Positions 1-8,772 are shown, numbered from the stretch's first letter. The stretch: DNA of 64,000 nucleotides from Rhizobium etli_C (GCF_014198605.1 NZ_JACIHU010000014.1); one strand, 5' to 3'. A program made the numbers and translations. Notes: a model not told the origin generated them from the sequence alone.

Positions 1-94
1 GGCTCGCTGCCGATTGGGCGGCCTTGGCCAATCCTTCTGGCCGTTCGACGGGTGTGCCGGTGAAGCCTGCGTTCAAATCCTGTTTGTCAGCCAT
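1..94 (-). CDS. hypothetical protein, N-terminal part (runs off window start)
   Basis: The gene reads leftwards from an ATG at 94-92, preceded by AGGAAAGG about 7 bases upstream. Only the first 31 codons are in the window. The protein begins MADKQDLNAGF and continues with a polar, Pro/Ala-containing stretch without a signal peptide. I do not recognise a family. The good ribosome binding site and an open frame to the window edge support a real gene. Its function cannot be judged from this fragment. Confidence 0.55.
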   Translation of the reverse strand, partial: MADKQDLNAGFTGTPVERPEGLAKAAQSAAS

Positions 95-147
95 GTCGGA
101 ACCTTTCCTGAATTTGCTCGTCCTAAATTTTGCTCGCGGCTGCAATT

Positions 148-549
148 TCAATCCTGCTCGCGTGTGCCGGGTGAGGCTTCGCGTTGATCCGCGTCTTCGA
201 GATCCGTCTTGACGAGGAAGGCGTCGCGATGCTCGCGCGACGCCTCTCGCAGCGCCTCGAGCCTGGGAGGATTGTCCGTCTCACCCCGTGCATCGAGCTC
301 GTGCTCGGCGCGGATCCAATGATCCCGATGCTTGCCTTCCGGCCTTCCTTCCTTCTCCCACAGCGAGTATGCCCTTTTCCGGATCTTGTCCTCGCGTGTG
401 GCTGCCTGAGAACCGATGCTCTGCTCTGCGGGTTCCCGAATGGCTTGCCGCGCCGTCTTCCCTTTGCCTGCGCCGGCAGGGGGTGAATCCTTCAGCCGCG
501 TGCCGTCGGTCGCGATTTCGTTTCTTTTGCGTCGTAACGGATTTTTCAT
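148..549 (-). CDS. DUF2934-domain protein
   Basis: A 133-residue, highly charged protein. The segment at about residues 55-87 (RKRAYSLWEKEGRPEG, then a DHWIRAEHEL motif) is the DUF2934 signature, a short helical domain of unknown function common in Rhizobiales. The N-terminal half is basic and low-complexity, like many small stress proteins. An AAGGAGGCG ribosome site precedes the ATG. An EcfG-type stress promoter lies just upstream (573-597, same strand), so stress induction is likely. No signal peptide or membrane segment is visible. The domain is known from established families; the stress role is inferred from the promoter. Confidence 0.85.
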   Translation of the reverse strand: MKNPLRRKRNEIATDGTRLKDSPPAGAGKGKTARQAIREPAEQSIGSQAATREDKIRKRAYSLWEKEGRPEGKHRDHWIRAEHELDARGETDNPPRLEALREASREHRDAFLVKTDLEDADQREASPGTREQD

Positions 550-572
550 CGGCGCCTCCTTGCTGGGAACTC

Positions 573-597
573 AACCAATTCCGCTGATTGAAGTTCC
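573..597 (-). promoter_or_regulatory. EcfG/RpoE2-type stress promoter of the DUF2934 gene
   Basis: Reading the minus strand, GGAAC (597-593) and GGTT (576-573) are separated by exactly 16 bases. This matches the alphaproteobacterial general stress sigma factor consensus GGAAC-N16-cGTT, with one mismatch in the -10 element. It sits about 24 bases upstream of the start codon at 549. Confidence 0.65.
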
Positions 598-634
598 CAT
601 TGGCCGCATTTTGAACGCCAAAGTATCCAGGTGC

Positions 635-667
635 CTTGGCAGGGTGTCTCGATTGATATACTAGTAT
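635..667 (+). promoter_or_regulatory. promoter with overlapping GntR operator
   Basis: A -35-like CTTGGC (635-640) and a -10-like TATACT (657-662) are 16 bases apart. The perfect 10-bp palindrome ATACTAGTAT (658-667) overlaps the -10 box, 27 bases before the GntR start codon. GntR regulators bind short palindromes of this kind, so repression of the regulator-uxuA operon by its own product is the simplest reading. Confidence 0.55.
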
Positions 668-693
668 GCCAAACCAATGTCCCGGTACCGTTT

Positions 694-1416
694 ATGAGGC
701 AAGCTTCAGAAACCGACGCGCTTGTCGTCCCGATCTCGCAGGAAGTCGGCCGCAGGCCGCGCCGCGTCACCACGGCCGGCGTCATCTACGAACGCCTTTA
801 TGCCGACATCGTCTCGCTCCGGATGCCGCCCGGTCTGTTTTTGCAGGAAAAGCGGATCGCCGACGAATTCGGCGTCAGCCGCACACCGGTGCGTGAGGCG
901 CTGCTGAGGCTCTCCGAAGGCGGACTGGTCGATATCTTCCCGCAGTCGGGCACCGTCGTGTCGCGGGTGCCGGTTTCGGCGATTCCGGAGGCGGTCATCG
1001 TGCGCAAGGCGCTCGAAGGCACGACCGCCGAGATGGCGGCTCAGACCGCCACCGCCGCCGATGTCGCCCGCCTCGATGCCATTATCGCCCGACAGCGCGC
1101 GCATGCCGCCGTCGGCAACGCCTCAAGCTTCCACGAGGAGGACGAGGCCTTTCATGAGGCGATCGCGCAGATATCAGGTTATCCCGGTATCTGGGGGATC
1201 CTGAAGACGGTCAAGGTACAGATCGACCGGGCGAGGCGGCTGGCGCTGCCGGCGCTTGGGCGTATGGGCAACGTGGTGTCCGAACACATGATCATCCGCG
1301 ACGCCCTCGCCGGCCATGATGCAGCGGCCGCGCGTAGCGCCATGATCCATCATTTGAGCGCCGTCATTCCCGATGTCGACGAGCTGCGCTCGCGTTACCC
1401 CGATTATTTCTGCTGA
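694..1416 (+). CDS. GntR-family (FCD domain) transcriptional regulator, likely UxuR-type
   Basis: A 240-residue regulator. The N-terminal winged helix-turn-helix spans about residues 30-95, with the GntR core KRIADEFGVSRTPVREALLR. The C-terminal half is an all-helical FCD effector domain. I chose the ATG at 694 (MRQASETDAL) because longer reading would run through the -10 box and palindrome at 658-667. It is followed after 43 bases by uxuA on the same strand, so the effector is probably a hexuronate-pathway intermediate. Homologues of this type repress glucuronate/galacturonate genes. The substrate is inferred from the neighbour only. Confidence 0.88.
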   Translation: MRQASETDALVVPISQEVGRRPRRVTTAGVIYERLYADIVSLRMPPGLFLQEKRIADEFGVSRTPVREALLRLSEGGLVDIFPQSGTVVSRVPVSAIPEAVIVRKALEGTTAEMAAQTATAADVARLDAIIARQRAHAAVGNASSFHEEDEAFHEAIAQISGYPGIWGILKTVKVQIDRARRLALPALGRMGNVVSEHMIIRDALAGHDAAAARSAMIHHLSAVIPDVDELRSRYPDYFC

Positions 1417-1459
1417 CGGCAGGACCACCACGAAACGAAAAGCAAGGGAAGGAAGAAAA

Positions 1460-2647
1460 ATGCGGCAGGGTTGGAGATGGTTCGGGCCGGAGGCGCCGGT
1501 GACGCTGGATGAGGTCCGTCAGACGGGCGCGACCAATATAGTCTCGTCGCTGCATCAGGTGCCGATCGGTAGGGCCTGGACGGAAAAGGAAGTGCGCGAA
1601 CGCCAGTCGCTGATCGAGACCACGCCTGCCGACCGGTCGCCGCTCGTCTGGTCGGTCGTCGAGAGCATCCCGATTCCCGACGCCGTCAAGCGCAAGGGCG
1701 GGGAGGCGAAGGCCGAAATCGAGGCGTGGATTGCCAGCCTCGAAGCGGTCGCCGCCTGTGGCATCCCGATCGTCTGCTATAATTTCATGCCGGTCGTCGA
1801 CTGGACCCGCACCGAACTCGATTTCGTGACGCCGACCGGCGCCACAGCCATGCGCTTCGATCACGAGCGCTTCGCAGCCTTCGACCTCTTCGTTCTGGAA
1901 CGGCCGGATGCGGGCAAGCAATATTCGGCGGAAGACCGCGAACGGGCGCGTGTCGTCTTCGAGGCGATGTCGCAGGAGGAGATTGCCGAGATCACCCGCA
2001 TCATCACTTCGGCTCTGCCGGGCTCGACCACCGAGCCCTTGACCATTCCGGCCTTCCGGGAAAAGCTGGTCGCCTATAGCGGCATCGATGCCGCACGGCT
2101 GCGCCGGCATCTGATCGAATTCCTGGAGGCGGTGACGCCGGCTGCCGAAGCCCGCGGCGTCAAGCTGACGCTGCATCCCGATGATCCGCCGCGTTCGCTG
2201 TTCGGTCTCCCCCGCATCGCCTCGACAGCTGATGATTATGCCGCGCTCTTCGATGCGGTGCCGTCGGCGGCGAACGGCATGTGTTACTGCACCGGCAGCC
2301 TCGGCGTGCGCGCCGACAACGACCTGCCGGCGATCGCCCGGCGCTTTGCCTCGCGCATCCACTTCGCCCATCTGCGCGCCACGACGCGCGAGGGCGACGG
2401 CCGGACCTTCCATGAAAGCGCGCACCTGGAGGGCGACGTCGACATGGTCGCGGTGCTCCGGGAACTGGTGGCGGAAGACAAGCGCCGGGGTGCCGAAGAC
2501 ACCATCGTCTTCCGCTCGGACCACGGCCACCGCATGCTCGACGATCTCGACAAGGTCGTCACCCCCGGCTATCCGGCGATCGGCCGCATGCGCGGCCTTG
2601 CCGAACTGCGGGGCATCCTGCATGCGCTGGGCGCCCCGCCGACCTGA
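1460..2647 (+). CDS. uxuA: mannonate dehydratase
   Basis: A 395-residue protein, almost the same length as E. coli UxuA (394). It dehydrates D-mannonate to 2-keto-3-deoxygluconate in glucuronate catabolism. Visible family features include an N-terminal MRQGWRWFGP, the HPDDPP...FGLPRI metal/substrate segment at about residues 238-252, and a C-terminal RSDHGHRM...PGYPAIGRMRGL block. The ATG at 1460 follows a GGGAAGGAAG ribosome site. It is co-transcribed with the upstream GntR regulator. No uxuB or uxaC is present in the window, so the rest of the pathway must lie elsewhere. Confidence 0.95.
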   Translation: MRQGWRWFGPEAPVTLDEVRQTGATNIVSSLHQVPIGRAWTEKEVRERQSLIETTPADRSPLVWSVVESIPIPDAVKRKGGEAKAEIEAWIASLEAVAACGIPIVCYNFMPVVDWTRTELDFVTPTGATAMRFDHERFAAFDLFVLERPDAGKQYSAEDRERARVVFEAMSQEEIAEITRIITSALPGSTTEPLTIPAFREKLVAYSGIDAARLRRHLIEFLEAVTPAAEARGVKLTLHPDDPPRSLFGLPRIASTADDYAALFDAVPSAANGMCYCTGSLGVRADNDLPAIARRFASRIHFAHLRATTREGDGRTFHESAHLEGDVDMVAVLRELVAEDKRRGAEDTIVFRSDHGHRMLDDLDKVVTPGYPAIGRMRGLAELRGILHALGAPPT

Positions 2648-2842
2648 GGGCGTCCGGACCGGCGCCTGCGCATGTTGCCTGGAAAGTGTGCAGCGGTTGC
2701 GGGACGACAGCACGCCCAAAACAAAACGAAGCGCGTCGCATGAATCAAATAGATGCGGCGCGATTTGTCGGCCTCGGCGATCGCTGCGGAAACAACCGTG
2801 CCGGAGAAGGTTCATTCGCTGCCCTGTCGGGCGCGCCAGTTT

Positions 2843-3714
2843 CTATTGCGAGATCTCGACCGTAAAGGCGAAACGCGCCGTCGCCCCCGGCGACAGGATG
2901 GTGGTGTAGGGTCGTTGCGACAGCTCGGCCGAACCTCCGGCTTCCGCCGCCGTTCCGTGCCACGGTTCGATGCAGAGGAAGGGCGCGCCTGGTTTGGTCC
3001 ACAGGGCAAGGTTGGGCAGGTTTTCGAATTGGAACCGCAGGCTCGGCCCGCCTTCGGCGCCGTAACGCAGCCCATCGCCCGCACCCCTCGGGAAAATCAT
3101 CGCGTCCTTCTCGAACATGGCGTGATCCAGCACCAGCCGGCCTTTATCGAATGGGGAGGGCAGTGAGGCCGGATTGATAAGGCCGCCCTCCAGCCGCACG
3201 AGCGCCGGCTCACCTTCATTGTCGAGCGTGATGGTGTGCGGGCGCCCGGCAGCGCCAGGCAGCGGCCAGACGAAGGCCGGGTGGAAGCCGAGACCGAAGG
3301 GCAGCGCTCTTGCGTCGCGATTGTTGACTTCTGCCGTGACCATCAACGCGCGTCCCTCTACCGCATGCTCCACGGCCAGCAGGAAATCGAACGGATAGAC
3401 CGCCTGCGTGGCTGCCGAGGCTGGCAGTTCGTGCCGGCACATGGTCGGCGTCGACGCGGCGAGGCTAAACTCGCTCCGCCGGGCAAAGCCATGCTGGCCA
3501 TCGGGTAGACCGTGTCGCCGATCGCCAACTTGTCATCAGGCGCCTTGCCGACGATCGGAAACAGGATCGGTGACCGTCCCGCCCAGTAGGTCGCGTCTCC
3601 CGTCCATAGCCAGGAGCGCCCGTCGCTGCTCGTGAGCGCCTGCATCTCGGCGCCGAGGGAGGAGACCTCGACGGCAAGATGCTGATTGCCGATCCGTATT
3701 GAGCTTGGCATCAA
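2843..3714 (-). pseudogene. aldose 1-epimerase (GalM/LacX-like), single-base frameshift
   Basis: Two overlapping frames together make one mutarotase-family protein. The first frame (from ATG 3714) starts MMPSSIRIGNQHLAVEV and continues through LFPIVGKAPDD to a YPM motif. There it loses homology. The conserved continuation QHGFARRSEFSL is found one frame over and runs to the stop at 2843 (FHPAFVWPL, CIEPWHG). The break is at about 3498, where ATGGCCAGCAT replaces the expected ATGGGCCAGCAT, so one G is missing. Restored, the protein would be about 290 residues, normal for this family. It is either a recent pseudogene or a sequencing error. Confidence 0.85.
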
Positions 3715-3750
3715 AATTTCCTTTCGCCCGGGATGGGCACAAGCTTCACG

Positions 3751-4080
3751 TCATTTTCGTATAGCGCCCAGTCGGGCGAGCACCTCGTTCGGGATGCCGT
3801 AACGCTGGATGGCGTCGCGATTGTTTCGCAACCCGCAGCTCTCGCGTTGGACGAAAAATGCCCAGACGGCATCGGAGGCTTCGTTGAGCAGCCTCTCGCG
3901 TTCCTCTGCGCTCTGGCGCTCGACGGTCCAGGCTTTTAACGCGGCGAGCGCCGCCTCCACCTTCAGCCCATGACGCCCGAGCGAATTGGCGCGTTCCGAC
4001 ATCAGCCCATATTCGAGGACATTGATGCCATTGCCGTCCTGCTGTGACTGCCTGAAAGACTGTGGTAGGCGAACGCTCAT
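3751..4080 (-). CDS. conserved hypothetical protein (possibly DUF6665)
   Basis: A 109-residue, mostly helical protein starting MSVRLPQSFRQSQQDG. A conserved-looking core NVLEYGLMSERANSLGRHGLKVEAAL (quoted in part) is followed by a Lys/Glu-rich helix and an aromatic segment (AVWAFFVQRESCG) near residue 80. It has no signal peptide or membrane segment. It resembles small Rhizobiaceae-specific proteins I associate with DUF6665, but I am not certain. It is a single gene on the minus strand, divergent from the ABC-F ATPase. Confidence 0.75.
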   Translation of the reverse strand: MSVRLPQSFRQSQQDGNGINVLEYGLMSERANSLGRHGLKVEAALAALKAWTVERQSAEERERLLNEASDAVWAFFVQRESCGLRNNRDAIQRYGIPNEVLARLGAIRK

Positions 4081-4220
4081 TGGCTGGAAATCCTTAAATC
4101 AGCGTAGGCGGCAATATTATCCAATCGGAAGCCGGAGATCGAGGGTGGAAACGGGCCTATCCTGTCGTTTCCATGCGTGGCATAAGGGCGCCGAAACTTT
4201 CCCGGACACCCGCGCACACC

Positions 4221-5843
4221 ATGATTCGCATTGAGAATATCAGCAAACAGCTCAGCCACCGGATCCTTTTCATCGAGGCCTCGGCCGCCCTCAACAGAGG
4301 CGAGAAGATCGGTCTGGTCGGCCCGAACGGCGCCGGCAAGACGACGATCTTCCGAATGATCAATGGCGAAGAGCAGCCCGATGAGGGGCAGGTCTCCTGC
4401 GAGAAGGGCGTGACGATCGGCTACTTCAACCAGGATGTCGGCGAGATGGCGGGCCACAGCGCCGTCGCCGAGGTGATGAACGGTGCCGGCCCGGTCAGCA
4501 TCGTTGCCGGCGAATTGCGCGAGCTCGAGGCCGCCATGGCCGACCCGGAAAGGGCCAGCGACATGGAAGAGATCATCGAGCGTTACGGCGAGGTGCAGGC
4601 GCGTTACGAAGAATTGGACGGCTATGCACTCGAGGGCCGCGCCCGCGAGGTGCTTGCCGGTTTGAGCTTCAGCCAGGAGATGATGGACGGCGATGTCGGC
4701 GCGCTGTCGGGCGGCTGGAAGATGCGTGTGGCGCTTGCCCGCATCCTGCTCATGCGCCCCGACGTCATGCTGCTCGACGAACCGAGCAACCATCTCGATC
4801 TCGAAAGCCTGATCTGGCTCGAAGAGTTCCTGAAGGGCTATGAAGGGGCTCTCCTGATGACCTCGCATGACCGCGAGTTCATGAATCGCATCGTCAACAA
4901 GATCATCGAGATCGACGGCGGCGGCCTGACTGCCTATTCCGGCGACTATGAATTCTACGAGCAGCAGCGGGCGCAGAACGAGAAGCAGCAGCAGGCCCAG
5001 TTCGAGCGTCAGCAGGCGATGCTTGCCAAGGAGATCAAATTTATCGAGCGGTTCAAGGCGCGAGCCTCGCATGCCTCGCAGGTGCAGAGCCGGGTGAAGA
5101 AGCTGGAGAAGATCGACCGGGTGGAGCCACCCAAGCGCCGCCAGTCGGTCGCTTTCGAGTTCCAGGCCGCGCCGCGCTCCGGCGAGGACGTGGTCAACCT
5201 GAAGAATGTCCATAAGAAATACGGCAGCCGAAGCATCTATGAGGGGCTCGACTTCATGGTCCGCCGCAAAGAGCGCTGGTGCATCATGGGCATCAACGGC
5301 GCCGGTAAGTCGACGCTGCTGAAGCTGGTGACCGGCACCACCACACCGGATGAAGGCAGCGTCGCGCTCGGCGCGAGCGTCAAGATGGGTTACTTCGCCC
5401 AGCACGCGATGGATATTCTCGACGGCGAGCGAACGGTGTTCCAATCGCTGGAGGATCGGTTTCCTCAGGCAGGGCAGGGGCCATTGCGGGCGCTTGCCGG
5501 ATGTTTCGGCTTTTCCGGCGACGATGTCGAAAAAAGGTGCCGGGTGCTCTCCGGCGGTGAGAAGGCCCGGCTGGTCATGGCGATGATGCTGTTCGATCCG
5601 CCGAACCTGCTCGTGCTGGACGAGCCGACCAACCATCTCGACCTCGACACCAAGGAGATGCTGATCAAGGCGCTCTCGCAATATGAGGGCACCATGCTGT
5701 TCGTCTCGCACGACCGACACTTCTTGGCTGCGCTCTCCAACCGTGTGCTAGAACTGACGCCGGAGGGCGTCCACCAGTATGGCGGCGGTTATACGGAATA
5801 TGTGGCCCGCACCGGTCACGAGGCGCCTGGCCTGCGGAGCTGA
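4221..5843 (+). CDS. ABC-F family ATPase (ribosome-associated type)
   Basis: A 540-residue soluble protein with two fused ABC ATPase domains and no membrane segments, the ABC-F architecture (Uup/EttA/YbiT group). Domain 1 has Walker A GPNGAGKTT near residue 35, signature LSGGWKMR and Walker B LLDEPSNHLD. A charged Gln/Glu/Lys-rich linker follows at about 250-310. Domain 2 has Walker A GINGAGKST near residue 360, signature LSGGEKAR and LVLDEPTNHLD. Both H-loops read SHDR. Such proteins act on translating ribosomes rather than in transport. The ATG at 4221 directly opens the conserved MIRIENISKQ start. Confidence 0.93.
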   Translation: MIRIENISKQLSHRILFIEASAALNRGEKIGLVGPNGAGKTTIFRMINGEEQPDEGQVSCEKGVTIGYFNQDVGEMAGHSAVAEVMNGAGPVSIVAGELRELEAAMADPERASDMEEIIERYGEVQARYEELDGYALEGRAREVLAGLSFSQEMMDGDVGALSGGWKMRVALARILLMRPDVMLLDEPSNHLDLESLIWLEEFLKGYEGALLMTSHDREFMNRIVNKIIEIDGGGLTAYSGDYEFYEQQRAQNEKQQQAQFERQQAMLAKEIKFIERFKARASHASQVQSRVKKLEKIDRVEPPKRRQSVAFEFQAAPRSGEDVVNLKNVHKKYGSRSIYEGLDFMVRRKERWCIMGINGAGKSTLLKLVTGTTTPDEGSVALGASVKMGYFAQHAMDILDGERTVFQSLEDRFPQAGQGPLRALAGCFGFSGDDVEKRCRVLSGGEKARLVMAMMLFDPPNLLVLDEPTNHLDLDTKEMLIKALSQYEGTMLFVSHDRHFLAALSNRVLELTPEGVHQYGGGYTEYVARTGHEAPGLRS

Positions 5844-6036
5844 CGCAATTTTTCGGTGTGCGCCGCACGGTGCCTTCACCGATCCGTCGGACCAGGTCTG
5901 GGAAGTTGCGCTGCAATAGGTGGTTTCCTGTGACGAAGCATAGCTTCGGCTGATATTGTCGGCGCTCTGCCACGATGATGACCTATTTCCGTGGTGTTCG
6001 AGCCCTCTTCATTCAATCGGGGACGGGCGGGTCTGC

Positions 6037-6564
6037 ATGGACTGGATCAATCGCTATATCGATCAGCCGCTACTGCACGGTGCGGCGGGCTTGCTGCGGA
6101 GTTGGCACATCCGCACGCGGCAGCCGCCGGAACTGTTGGAGCCGACGTGGAATCTCGTCGTGCTCTCTTTGCTCCTTGTCGCGAGCGGGCAGGTGATGGC
6201 CGGCCGGCCTTTCGCGCTCAGCGTCGCCGCGCTGGTCATGCTCGCCCTGCCGTCGGCCAGAAAGCTGTTTTCAGCAGCAAAGGCGGGAGGAAGCGCCTAT
6301 GGCGCCCGGGAGTACAAGTCGCTGAGGGCGCGCGCCGTGGCCAAACGTGAGGCGGAGTGGTCGGTGCGGATCATTGTTCTGTTCTCGTCGGCCTGCCTTC
6401 CGTTCATCGTTCGCATCGACGATCCGGTAGGCGCCTGTTTCATGCTGGGGGCAAACGTCTGGTTCGTGCTGACCGGGCCGCTCAAGACCTATCTGGACGC
6501 GGCCGAACCTCCCGAGCCGACCGAAGGCGACCGGACGTACAGCGGCGTCTTTCATTTCGGCTGA
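6037..6564 (+). CDS. hypothetical inner-membrane protein
   Basis: 175 residues with four hydrophobic segments, at about residues 40-58, 62-80, 115-133 and 138-155, separated by a basic cytoplasmic loop (YKSLRARAVAKREAEW). The chosen start is the ATG at 6037 (MDWINRYIDQPLL). The frame is open further upstream, but that part has no membrane-protein character. I recognise no family. The ABC-F gene ends 190 bases upstream and no promoter motif stands out. Confidence 0.7.
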   Translation: MDWINRYIDQPLLHGAAGLLRSWHIRTRQPPELLEPTWNLVVLSLLLVASGQVMAGRPFALSVAALVMLALPSARKLFSAAKAGGSAYGAREYKSLRARAVAKREAEWSVRIIVLFSSACLPFIVRIDDPVGACFMLGANVWFVLTGPLKTYLDAAEPPEPTEGDRTYSGVFHFG

Positions 6565-6607
6565 AGGAAAGCCGATGCGATGCTCCCCTGCCGGCCATGA
6601 TCGGCAG

Positions 6608-6632
6608 GGAACTAAACCGGGCGGTCTCCGTT
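6608..6632 (+). promoter_or_regulatory. EcfG/RpoE2-type stress promoter of the DUF1328 gene
   Basis: GGAAC (6608-6612) and CGTT (6629-6632) are separated by exactly 16 bases, a perfect match to the alphaproteobacterial general-stress consensus. It lies about 32 bases upstream of the DUF1328 start codon. Confidence 0.75.
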
Positions 6633-6663
6633 ATGTTCAGCAGCAACGTAAAAGGAGATTGCG

Positions 6664-6828
6664 ATGCTTTACTACGCTCTGGTATTTCTCGTTGTGGCCC
6701 TGATTGCCGGCGTCCTCGGATTTGGCGGCATCGCAGGTGCTTCAGCTTCCATTGCCCAGGTTCTGTTCTTCATTTTCCTGGTGTTGTTCGTCGTCTCGCT
6801 CGTCATGCGCTTCATGCGCAGAGTATAG
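6664..6828 (+). CDS. DUF1328 small membrane protein (YtjA-like)
   Basis: A 54-residue protein, MLYYALVFLVVALIAGVLGF..., with two hydrophobic helices joined by GGIAGASASIAQ. That arrangement is the DUF1328/YtjA family pattern. An AAAGGAG ribosome site is 7 bases before the ATG. A consensus EcfG promoter (6608-6632) and a strong terminator (6847-6876) bracket it, so it is a single-gene stress-induced unit. Family members are widespread envelope-stress-associated proteins with no biochemical role that I know of. Confidence 0.9.
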   Translation: MLYYALVFLVVALIAGVLGFGGIAGASASIAQVLFFIFLVLFVVSLVMRFMRRV

Positions 6829-6846
6829 CGAGGAGAAATGAAGTAT

Positions 6847-6876
6847 AAAACCCGGTGACATCCATCGCCGGGTTTT
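6847..6876 (+). terminator. Rho-independent terminator after the DUF1328 gene
   Basis: AAAACCCGGTGA and TCGCCGGGTTTT form a 12-bp stem (one G-T pair) with the loop CATCCA, followed by CCTTTTC. It starts 18 bases after the DUF1328 stop codon. Confidence 0.85.
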
Positions 6877-7153
6877 CCTTTTCTTGGCGGTCGCCCCGCG
6901 CCGTCGAGAACCCGCTTTGGGCGAATGTGTTTTTCGTGCAACCATTCCTGACAAGATCGTGAAATGGCGCATGCGGCCCGCATGGTGCCTTCGAAATGTC
7001 CCAATGGGGCTAAACCGTAAGCGTGTCGCTTGCGCCTCCCACGCGCTTTGACTGCGACGCGAAACGGCACCGTTCGGGATTGCTTTGCGATCCCTCCGAT
7101 ATCCGGTGCCGGCCAGCCGGGTGTTCCCGTCACGATTTGAGAAGGAGAGACTT
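6877..7153. other. non-coding stretch before the DUF992 gene
   Basis: No convincing reading frame, RNA gene or repeat is seen here. The last bases hold the GAGAAGGAGAG ribosome site of the DUF992 gene. The DUF992 promoter is presumably in this stretch, but I could not identify a clear -35/-10 pair. Confidence 0.5.
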
Positions 7154-7675
7154 ATGAATAAAACTCTTGCGACGGCATTTGCCGTGGTATCGTTGACGTT
7201 TGTCGGCGCGGGGGCGGTCAATGCCGCCGACCCCGTCACCAGAACATATGAAGAGCCGGACCTGCGCAATGGCGTGAAGGTCGGTTATCTCACTTGCGAT
7301 ATCGGCGGCGGCACGGGTTATGTGCTCGGCTCCTCCAAGGAAGCAGACTGTGTCTTCCAGTCGATCGTCGGCAATGAACTTCTGGATCACTATACCGGCG
7401 AAATGCGAAAGCTTGGCATCGACCTCGGCTTCACCACGCGCAGCCGGCTGATCTGGGCGGTTTTTGCGCCGACGGCCGGTTATCACCGCGGGTCGCTCGC
7501 CGGCCTTTATGTCGGCGCGAGCGCGGAGGCCACGGTTGGTGCCGGTGTCGGCGCCAACCTCCTGGTCGGCGGCACCTCCGGTTCAATCCATCTGCAGACG
7601 GTAAGCCTGACCGGCCAGCTCGGCCTGAACGTTGCGGCCGGCAGCGCATCGATGACACTCACTCCGGCGGACTGA
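7154..7675 (+). CDS. DUF992-domain exported protein
   Basis: 173 residues. A Sec signal peptide occupies residues 1-24 (MNKTLATAFAVVSLTF..., predicted cleavage after VNA). The mature part has the DUF992 pattern: VGYLTCDIGGGTGYVLGSSK, then a Cys-containing CVFQS segment, YTGEMRKLGIDLGFT, and a glycine-rich C-terminal half (YVGASAEATVGAGVGANLLVGG). The two conserved cysteines near residues 50 and 67 may form a disulfide. It is likely periplasmic; its function is unknown. The start at 7154 is supported by GAAGGAGAG. It is a single-gene unit. Confidence 0.9.
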   Translation: MNKTLATAFAVVSLTFVGAGAVNAADPVTRTYEEPDLRNGVKVGYLTCDIGGGTGYVLGSSKEADCVFQSIVGNELLDHYTGEMRKLGIDLGFTTRSRLIWAVFAPTAGYHRGSLAGLYVGASAEATVGAGVGANLLVGGTSGSIHLQTVSLTGQLGLNVAAGSASMTLTPAD

Positions 7676-7684
7676 CCGGTTGTT

Positions 7685-7717
7685 GACGCGCCCCTGCCGC
7701 GACGCGGCCGGGGCGTC
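7685..7717 (+). terminator. possible terminator hairpin after the DUF992 gene
   Basis: GACGCgCCCC pairs with GGGGCGTC (one bulged G) around an inner GCCGCG/CGGC helix, 10 bases after the DUF992 stop. There is no T-run, so it may be Rho-assisted or only an RNA-stabilising hairpin. Confidence 0.35.
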
Positions 7718-7818
7718 AAGCCGCTTGCGCCTGTTTGCGGGCGCTGTAAGGGACGATTATCCGAAATCTACGACGCCCGTGACATGCCGCCGAAACGTAA
7801 AGGATGCGGCGGCGAGTC

Positions 7819-8748
7819 TTACATCTTCGCCCTGCCGGGTGCGATAAAGGCGCTGATCGTCGCCTCGTCATGACCGGCTTCGCGCAGGAAGCGGCTGGCA
7901 AATTCGATGGCGGGGCTTCGCAGTGCATCGTCCGGCCGGATCAGGTGAAAGGCGACGTGATAGTCGAGCCTACGGTCCGACACCGCCACGACCCGCCCGG
8001 CGGCGAGCGCCGCATCCGATAGGGGAGGGCGGGCGAGCGCGATGCCGAGTCCTTGCGCACAGGCATCGATCACCAGATTGTAATCCTCGAAGCGCCGATC
8101 CTGGCCGCGCGGCGTATAATCGATACCTTCGCGAGAGAGCCAGCGCCGCCAGCCTTCGATATTGGAGTCGTGCAGGATCGGCAGCTCGAGTAGGGAAGGC
8201 GCATCGGAGCGCCGCTCAAGCCGGTTTGCCAGCGTCGGGGCGGCGATCGGAAAGGATTTCTCCTGCCAGAGCGGCAGGGCGCGCACCCCGGCCCAGGGAC
8301 CTTTGCCGCAACGGATGGCGAGATCCGTGCCTTCGCCGAAATCCGCCAGCCGGTGCTCAAGCGTCAGCTCGACATGCAGTTCGTTTCCTTCGAGCTTCGC
8401 CAGGCGTTGGAACAGCCACAACGACGCCACCGACGGCGTCACCGACAGGCGCACCACCGCCTTGTTCGGCCGCGGCAGCCAGCGCTCGCCGCTATTGCCG
8501 AGCAAAGAAAGCGCTTCCTCGGCGCGCGCGAAAAACCGCATGCCCTCTGGCGTCAGGCGCACGCCGCGCGCTTCGCGCGCAAACAGTCGCACACCCATCC
8601 AGCGCTCGAGCCGCGAGACCTGCCGCGACACTGCACCATGGGTGAGGCCGCTCTCCTCGGCCGCGGCCGAAAAAGATCCGAGCCGGGCGGCACGGGCAAA
8701 GGTCTCGAGCGTATCGAGCGGCGGAATGACCGGTGAGCTGTGAACCAT
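7819..8748 (-). CDS. LysR-family transcriptional regulator (GcvA-like)
   Basis: 309 residues. The N-terminal winged HTH (about residues 8-67) reads PLDTLETFARAARLGSFSAA...GAVSRQVSRLE, and the periplasmic-binding-protein-like effector domain fills the rest. The ATG at 8748 is preferred over a GTG two codons upstream; neither has a clear ribosome site. It is divergent from the EamA exporter with an 85-base control region holding a perfect T-N11-A LysR box (8773-8787). By the usual LysR logic it most likely controls that exporter and itself. The effector is unknown. Confidence 0.9.
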   Translation of the reverse strand: MVHSSPVIPPLDTLETFARAARLGSFSAAAEESGLTHGAVSRQVSRLERWMGVRLFAREARGVRLTPEGMRFFARAEEALSLLGNSGERWLPRPNKAVVRLSVTPSVASLWLFQRLAKLEGNELHVELTLEHRLADFGEGTDLAIRCGKGPWAGVRALPLWQEKSFPIAAPTLANRLERRSDAPSLLELPILHDSNIEGWRRWLSREGIDYTPRGQDRRFEDYNLVIDACAQGLGIALARPPLSDAALAAGRVVAVSDRRLDYHVAFHLIRPDDALRSPAIEFASRFLREAGHDEATISAFIAPGRAKM

Positions 8749-8772
8749 GCGCACATTTGATCATCGATTGCG

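Noticed and set aside
24..212. Plus-strand 62-codon frame at the window start
   Set aside because: It overlaps a minus-strand gene start with a good ribosome site at 94 and has no ribosome site itself.
1364..2815. 483-codon minus-strand open frame opposite uxuA
   Set aside because: Antisense to a complete mannonate dehydratase, with an Arg/Asp/His-rich translation and no ribosome site.
4077..5720. 547-codon minus-strand open frame opposite the ABC-F ATPase
   Set aside because: The plus-strand ABC-F protein has all motifs of two ATPase domains; the antisense translation is a compositional mirror.
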